From Rhizobium sp. Q54 (GTDB taxonomy: Bacteria > Pseudomonadota > Alphaproteobacteria > SMXS01), in contig CAMBYA010000014.1 in assembly GCA_945872035.1 (NCBI GenBank), forward strand, positions 1 through 16,461: 16,461 bases of DNA, in the 5' to 3' direction. Under the pieces are notes generated by a model. The model saw nothing but the letters and a program-made list of their open reading frames with translations. It did not search any database and was not told the origin of the DNA. Shown piece after piece: positions 13,700 through 16,461 of the stretch. Positions within the stretch are counted from its first letter, which is position 1, and every line of letters starts with the position of its first letter. The translations under genes and the position numbers were made by a program.

Positions 13700-15246
13700 T
13701 GCCGCAAACAACCGACGACAACCGCGCCGTGCCGTTCACGGTGTGGGCGGGTTTCGCCGCCATGTGCCTGGGCATGTTCATGGCGATCCTCGACGTGCAG
13801 GTGGTCGTCACCTCCATGCCCGCCATCCAGAGCGCGCTGGCGATCCCGCCCGAGCGCATGAGCTGGATCCAGACCGCCTATCTGATCGCCGAAGTCATCG
13901 CCATCCCGCTCACCGGCCTGCTGACGCGGGCCCTGACCATGCGCGGCCTGTTCTTTGCCGCCATCCTCCTGTTCAGCGCCGCGTCGCTCGGCTGCGCGCT
14001 GAGCGTCGGATTCGCCGATCTGATCGCCTGGCGTGTCGTGCAGGGCTTCGCCGGCGGCGTGCTGATCCCGCTGGTGTTCGCCGCCGTGTTCCTGCTGTTC
14101 CCGTCCCGGCTGCAGGGCATCGCGACCACCATCGGCGGCGTGCTGGCGGTGCTGGCGCCCACCGTCGGACCGCTCGTCGGCGGCTGGATCACCGAGACCT
14201 GGTCCTGGCACTGGCTGTTCCTGATCAACATCGGCCCGGGATTGCTGGCCGCTGCCGTGGCGCTGGCGAGCCTGCCGCGCGAAAAGTCCGACCCTGGCCA
14301 GCTGCGAACCGTCGATACCATCGCCCTGGTGCTGATGGCTATCGCGCTCGCGGCGCTGGAGATCGGGTTCAAGGAGGCCCCCAAGCGGGGATGGCTGTCC
14401 GGGCTCGTGCTGGCGCTGCTGGTGCTCAGCGTGGCGAGCGGCGCGGCATTCGTGCGCCGGACTCTGGCGCGCTCCCGGTCCTTCGTCGACCTTGGCGAGT
14501 TCCGCGACCGGGCGTTCGCCGTCGGCTGCTGCCTCAGTTTCCTGCTGGGCGTGGGACTTTACGGCTCGGTCTACCTGATGCCGGTGTTCCTGGGCTTCGT
14601 CCGCGGTTACGGCCCCCTGGACATCGGCCAGGTCATGCTGGTCACCGGCCTTGCCCAACTGGTGACGGCGCCAATCGTGGTGCAGCTCGAGCGGCGCTTC
14701 GACGCGCGGTGGCTCACGGCGTGCGGCTTCGCCCTGTTCGGACTCGGCCTGGCCATGAGCACGTTTGAGACTCCGAAATCCGGCTTCGACGAGATGCTAT
14801 GGCCGCAGATCGTCCGGGGCTCGGCGATCATGCTGTGCCTGCTGCCCCCGACGCGGCTCGCGCTGGGGCATTTGCCGCCCGGTCGGGTGACCAACGCCAG
14901 CGGATTGTTCAACCTGATGCGCAACCTGGGCGGTGCCATCGGCATCGCCCTGATCGATACGGTGATCTACGGCAGGGCCGAGGGCCATGCCAGGCGCCTC
15001 GCCGATGAGCTGATGGCGGGCAGCCGCGAGGCCGCCGAGTTCGTCGGCTTGCCGCTCAGGTTCTTCAAGGGCGTGCCGCTGGAGAACCTGGAGGCGTCGG
15101 CCGTCGATTTCGCCCGCCCGCTGGTCGAGAAGGCGGGCATGGTGGTCGCCATCAACGAGGCGTGGGCCATGCTGACCGGCTTTATGATCCTGGGCCTGTT
15201 GGTACTGCTGCTGATTTCCACATCTGCGTACCGGCGCGCGGCCTGA
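13699..15246 (+). CDS. MFS drug:proton antiporter, DHA2 (EmrB/QacA) type
   Basis: This 515-residue permease has about 14 hydrophobic segments. Motif D1 reads LDVQVVVTSMPAIQSAL (31-47), where DHA2 proteins have LDxTxVNVALP. The second-loop region TGLLTRALTMRGLF and the antiporter motif C region VLAPTVGPLVGGWITETWSWHW are also typical. A periplasmic loop before the last helix (GSREAAEFVGLPLRFF and onward) matches DHA2 layout. It would export a small molecule in exchange for protons at the inner membrane. Its start overlaps the methyltransferase stop by 1 nt (TGATG), which ties it to the polyketide operon. The exporter is probably for that product, though a broad multidrug role is possible. No EmrA-like partner gene is adjacent. 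Confidence 0.92.
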   Translation: MPQTTDDNRAVPFTVWAGFAAMCLGMFMAILDVQVVVTSMPAIQSALAIPPERMSWIQTAYLIAEVIAIPLTGLLTRALTMRGLFFAAILLFSAASLGCALSVGFADLIAWRVVQGFAGGVLIPLVFAAVFLLFPSRLQGIATTIGGVLAVLAPTVGPLVGGWITETWSWHWLFLINIGPGLLAAAVALASLPREKSDPGQLRTVDTIALVLMAIALAALEIGFKEAPKRGWLSGLVLALLVLSVASGAAFVRRTLARSRSFVDLGEFRDRAFAVGCCLSFLLGVGLYGSVYLMPVFLGFVRGYGPLDIGQVMLVTGLAQLVTAPIVVQLERRFDARWLTACGFALFGLGLAMSTFETPKSGFDEMLWPQIVRGSAIMLCLLPPTRLALGHLPPGRVTNASGLFNLMRNLGGAIGIALIDTVIYGRAEGHARRLADELMAGSREAAEFVGLPLRFFKGVPLENLEASAVDFARPLVEKAGMVVAINEAWAMLTGFMILGLLVLLLISTSAYRRAA

Positions 15247-15281
15247 GGAAATCTGCAGGACACCCCGCGAATTCTGCGCAA

Positions 15282-15310
15282 TTGCGTTTGCCCGGCGGCG
15301 GGTGTAGGGT
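15282..15310 (+). promoter_or_regulatory. Putative promoter of the cobalamin riboswitch/btuB unit
   Basis: TTGCGT (15282-15287) and TAGGGT (15305-15310) are 17 bp apart. A transcript starting 6-8 nt later would begin right at the 5' edge of the riboswitch, which supports the call. Confidence 0.5.
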
Positions 15311-15313
15311 CCG

Positions 15314-15482
15314 CTCCGATGGTGCCCGCAAGGGCTTCAAAGGGAACACGGAAGAGCAATGCGCGCTCCAGCCGTGGCTGTCCCCGCAACTGTAAGCGGC
15401 GAGTTCCGATACGAAGAGCCACTGGGATCCGTCCTGGGAAGGCGTATCGGGGCGACGACCCGCCAGCCAGGAGACCTGCCAT
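15314..15482 (+). ncRNA. Cobalamin (B12) riboswitch aptamer
   Basis: The conserved blocks of the cobalamin aptamer occur in order: GGTGCCCGCAAGGGC, AAAGGGAACACGG, GCTGTCCCCGCAACTGTAA, GCCACTGGG, CTGGGAAGGC and the B12 box GCCAGGAGACCTGCC (15466-15480). Size (about 165 nt) and order match the class I type. Binding of adenosylcobalamin would lower expression of the receptor gene that follows. The edges are estimated from the motifs. Confidence 0.96.
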
Positions 15483-15554
15483 CGCGTCGTCCTTCCAGCT
15501 ACCGGGGTAGTGGGTGGTGCGGGTTTCCGCTGTGGCGACACCTGTGAATGGGTT

Positions 15555-15633
15555 GGACGCCGCGGATGGGACGACACACGCCCTCGCAAGCAATGACCGG
15601 CAGCGCCCTGGCGCGGCGGCATCCCGTGCGTCC
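15555..15633 (+). promoter_or_regulatory. Long leader hairpin between the riboswitch and btuB
   Basis: GGACGC (15555-15560) pairs with GCGTCC (15628-15633), and GGATG (15564-15568) pairs with CATCC (15620-15624), leaving a 3x3 internal loop and about 50 nt inside. It lies after the B12 box and ends 31 nt before the start codon. It may be part of the expression platform, but the inner fold and its link to the aptamer were not worked out. The rest of 15483-15664 holds no gene that I can support. Confidence 0.4.
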
Positions 15634-15664
15634 AGCCTCTTACCAAGTGGCTGTGAGGAAACAG

Positions 15665-16461
15665 ATGCCCGCCAATCGAACCAACCGACGAAGATCTTCA
15701 GTGCTTGTCACCACCGCGCTGGCCGGCCTGGCCGGCGCGCCTGCCTTCGCCGCCGACGGCGTCCTGCCCGGCGATACGGTTTTCGTCACCGCGTCCATGG
15801 TGCCGGCCGCGGCCTACACCATCGGCAACGCCATCTCGGTGCTGGACGAGGACTACATCGAGCGGCGGCAGAACCCGGTCGTCTCCGACCTGCTGCGCAG
15901 CGTGCCCAGCGTCGCCGTCAGCCGCTCGGGCGGACCCGGCCAGCTGACCCAGATTCGCATGCGCGGCGCCGAGGGTAACCACACGCTGGTGCTGATCGAC
16001 GGCGTCGAGGCCAACGAACTGAACTTCAACGGCGAGTTCGACTATGCCGGCCTGATGGCCGTCGGCGTCGAGCGCATCGAGGTGCTGCGCGGCGCCCAGA
16101 GCGCGCTCTACGGTTCGGATGCGCTTGGCGGCGTCATCAACATCATCACCAGGAGCGGTCACCCAGGCTTCCGCTTCGAGGGCTCGGCCGAGGGCGGCTC
16201 GTTCGCTGAACGGCAGGCGACGGCGCTGGTCTCCGGCGGCACCGACCGGGTGAACGGCGTGTTCTCGGCCGGCTATTTCGGCGCCGGCGGCATCAACCTG
16301 TCGCGCTTCGGCACCGAGAAGGACGGTGCCCGCACCTTCACCTTCAGCGGCAAGGGTATGGCCCAGGTTACCGACAATTTCCGGATCGACGCCGTCGGCC
16401 GCTACGTGACCAGCAAGAACGACACCGACGCCCAGGACTTCAACTGGCCGCCGACAGCGAC
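15665..16461 (+). CDS. btuB: TonB-dependent cobalamin receptor BtuB-like, N-terminal part
   Basis: The gene runs off the right edge after 265 full codons. A signal peptide (RRRSSVLVTTALAGLAGAPAFA, residues 8-29) precedes a TonB box-like GDTVFVTAS. The plug domain follows with NPVVSDLLRSVPSVAV, IRMRGAEGNHTLVLIDGVE, VERIEVLRGAQSALYGSDAL and GGVINIITR, all typical of the BtuB/colicin-receptor group. The first barrel strands come next. It would import cobalamin across the outer membrane using TonB energy. The riboswitch upstream is what makes vitamin B12 the likely ligand. GAGGAA lies about 6 nt before the ATG. The barrel and C-terminus are outside the window. Confidence 0.94.
   Translation, partial: MPANRTNRRRSSVLVTTALAGLAGAPAFAADGVLPGDTVFVTASMVPAAAYTIGNAISVLDEDYIERRQNPVVSDLLRSVPSVAVSRSGGPGQLTQIRMRGAEGNHTLVLIDGVEANELNFNGEFDYAGLMAVGVERIEVLRGAQSALYGSDALGGVINIITRSGHPGFRFEGSAEGGSFAERQATALVSGGTDRVNGVFSAGYFGAGGINLSRFGTEKDGARTFTFSGKGMAQVTDNFRIDAVGRYVTSKNDTDAQDFNWPPTA

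Noticed and set aside
1..16461. CRISPR arrays, tRNA or rRNA genes, insertion sequences
   Set aside because: No spaced direct repeats, cloverleaf-type sequences or transposase-like proteins were recognised.

Overview
The window is high-GC DNA with tightly packed genes and alphaproteobacterial features. These include a GTCATCCC/GGGATGAC hairpin repeat, an OmpA-family lipoprotein of a type common in that class, TTG-17-TA promoter-like sites, and a cobalamin riboswitch ahead of a TonB receptor. I place it in Alphaproteobacteria with moderate confidence and cannot name a genus.

Region 1 (1-5184) holds housekeeping and small catabolic genes. The tail of an acyl-CoA synthetase converges on a minus-strand pair, mobB plus an IscU/NifU-like Fe-S scaffold. 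mobA is divergent from mobB. It is followed on the plus strand by a VOC (glyoxalase-fold) protein, a small dimeric alpha/beta-barrel protein and an SMP-30/gluconolactonase-family gene. That last gene has an in-frame TAA at codon 5. It converges, with a 3-nt gap, on a minus-strand outer-membrane barrel gene that has an in-frame TAG at codon 79. Both look like genes cut by one nonsense change each. A GNAT acetyltransferase lies directly upstream of the barrel gene.

Region 2 (5185-11929): an OmpA-family lipoprotein gene with a clear intrinsic terminator is divergent from what looks like one transcription unit. That unit encodes a cytosolic molybdopterin/[4Fe-4S] oxidoreductase and four short-chain dehydrogenases (SDR1-4). 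SDR1-2 and SDR2-3 overlap by a few bases. A strong hairpin sits between SDR3 and SDR4. SDR2 and SDR4 are paralogues that share an unusual insertion of about 24 residues with a C-x6-C-x-H-x3-C pattern, placed between the catalytic Thr and Tyr. SDR1 lacks the catalytic Lys. I know of no described pathway with this gene set, and it is the best candidate here for an undescribed system: a redox module acting on an unknown, probably alcohol- or ketone-bearing, substrate. The nearby mobA, mobB and Fe-S scaffold genes supply or may supply cofactors that the Mo enzyme needs.

Region 3 (12126-15246) is a translationally coupled operon: type III polyketide synthase, ICMT-type membrane methyltransferase and DHA2-type MFS exporter. 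It suggests synthesis, O-methylation and export of a small polyketide such as an alkylpyrone or alkylresorcinol.

Region 4 (15247-16461) has a promoter-like site, a complete cobalamin riboswitch, a long structured leader, and the first 265 codons of a BtuB-like TonB-dependent receptor that runs off the window. No tRNA, rRNA, CRISPR array or transposase was seen.
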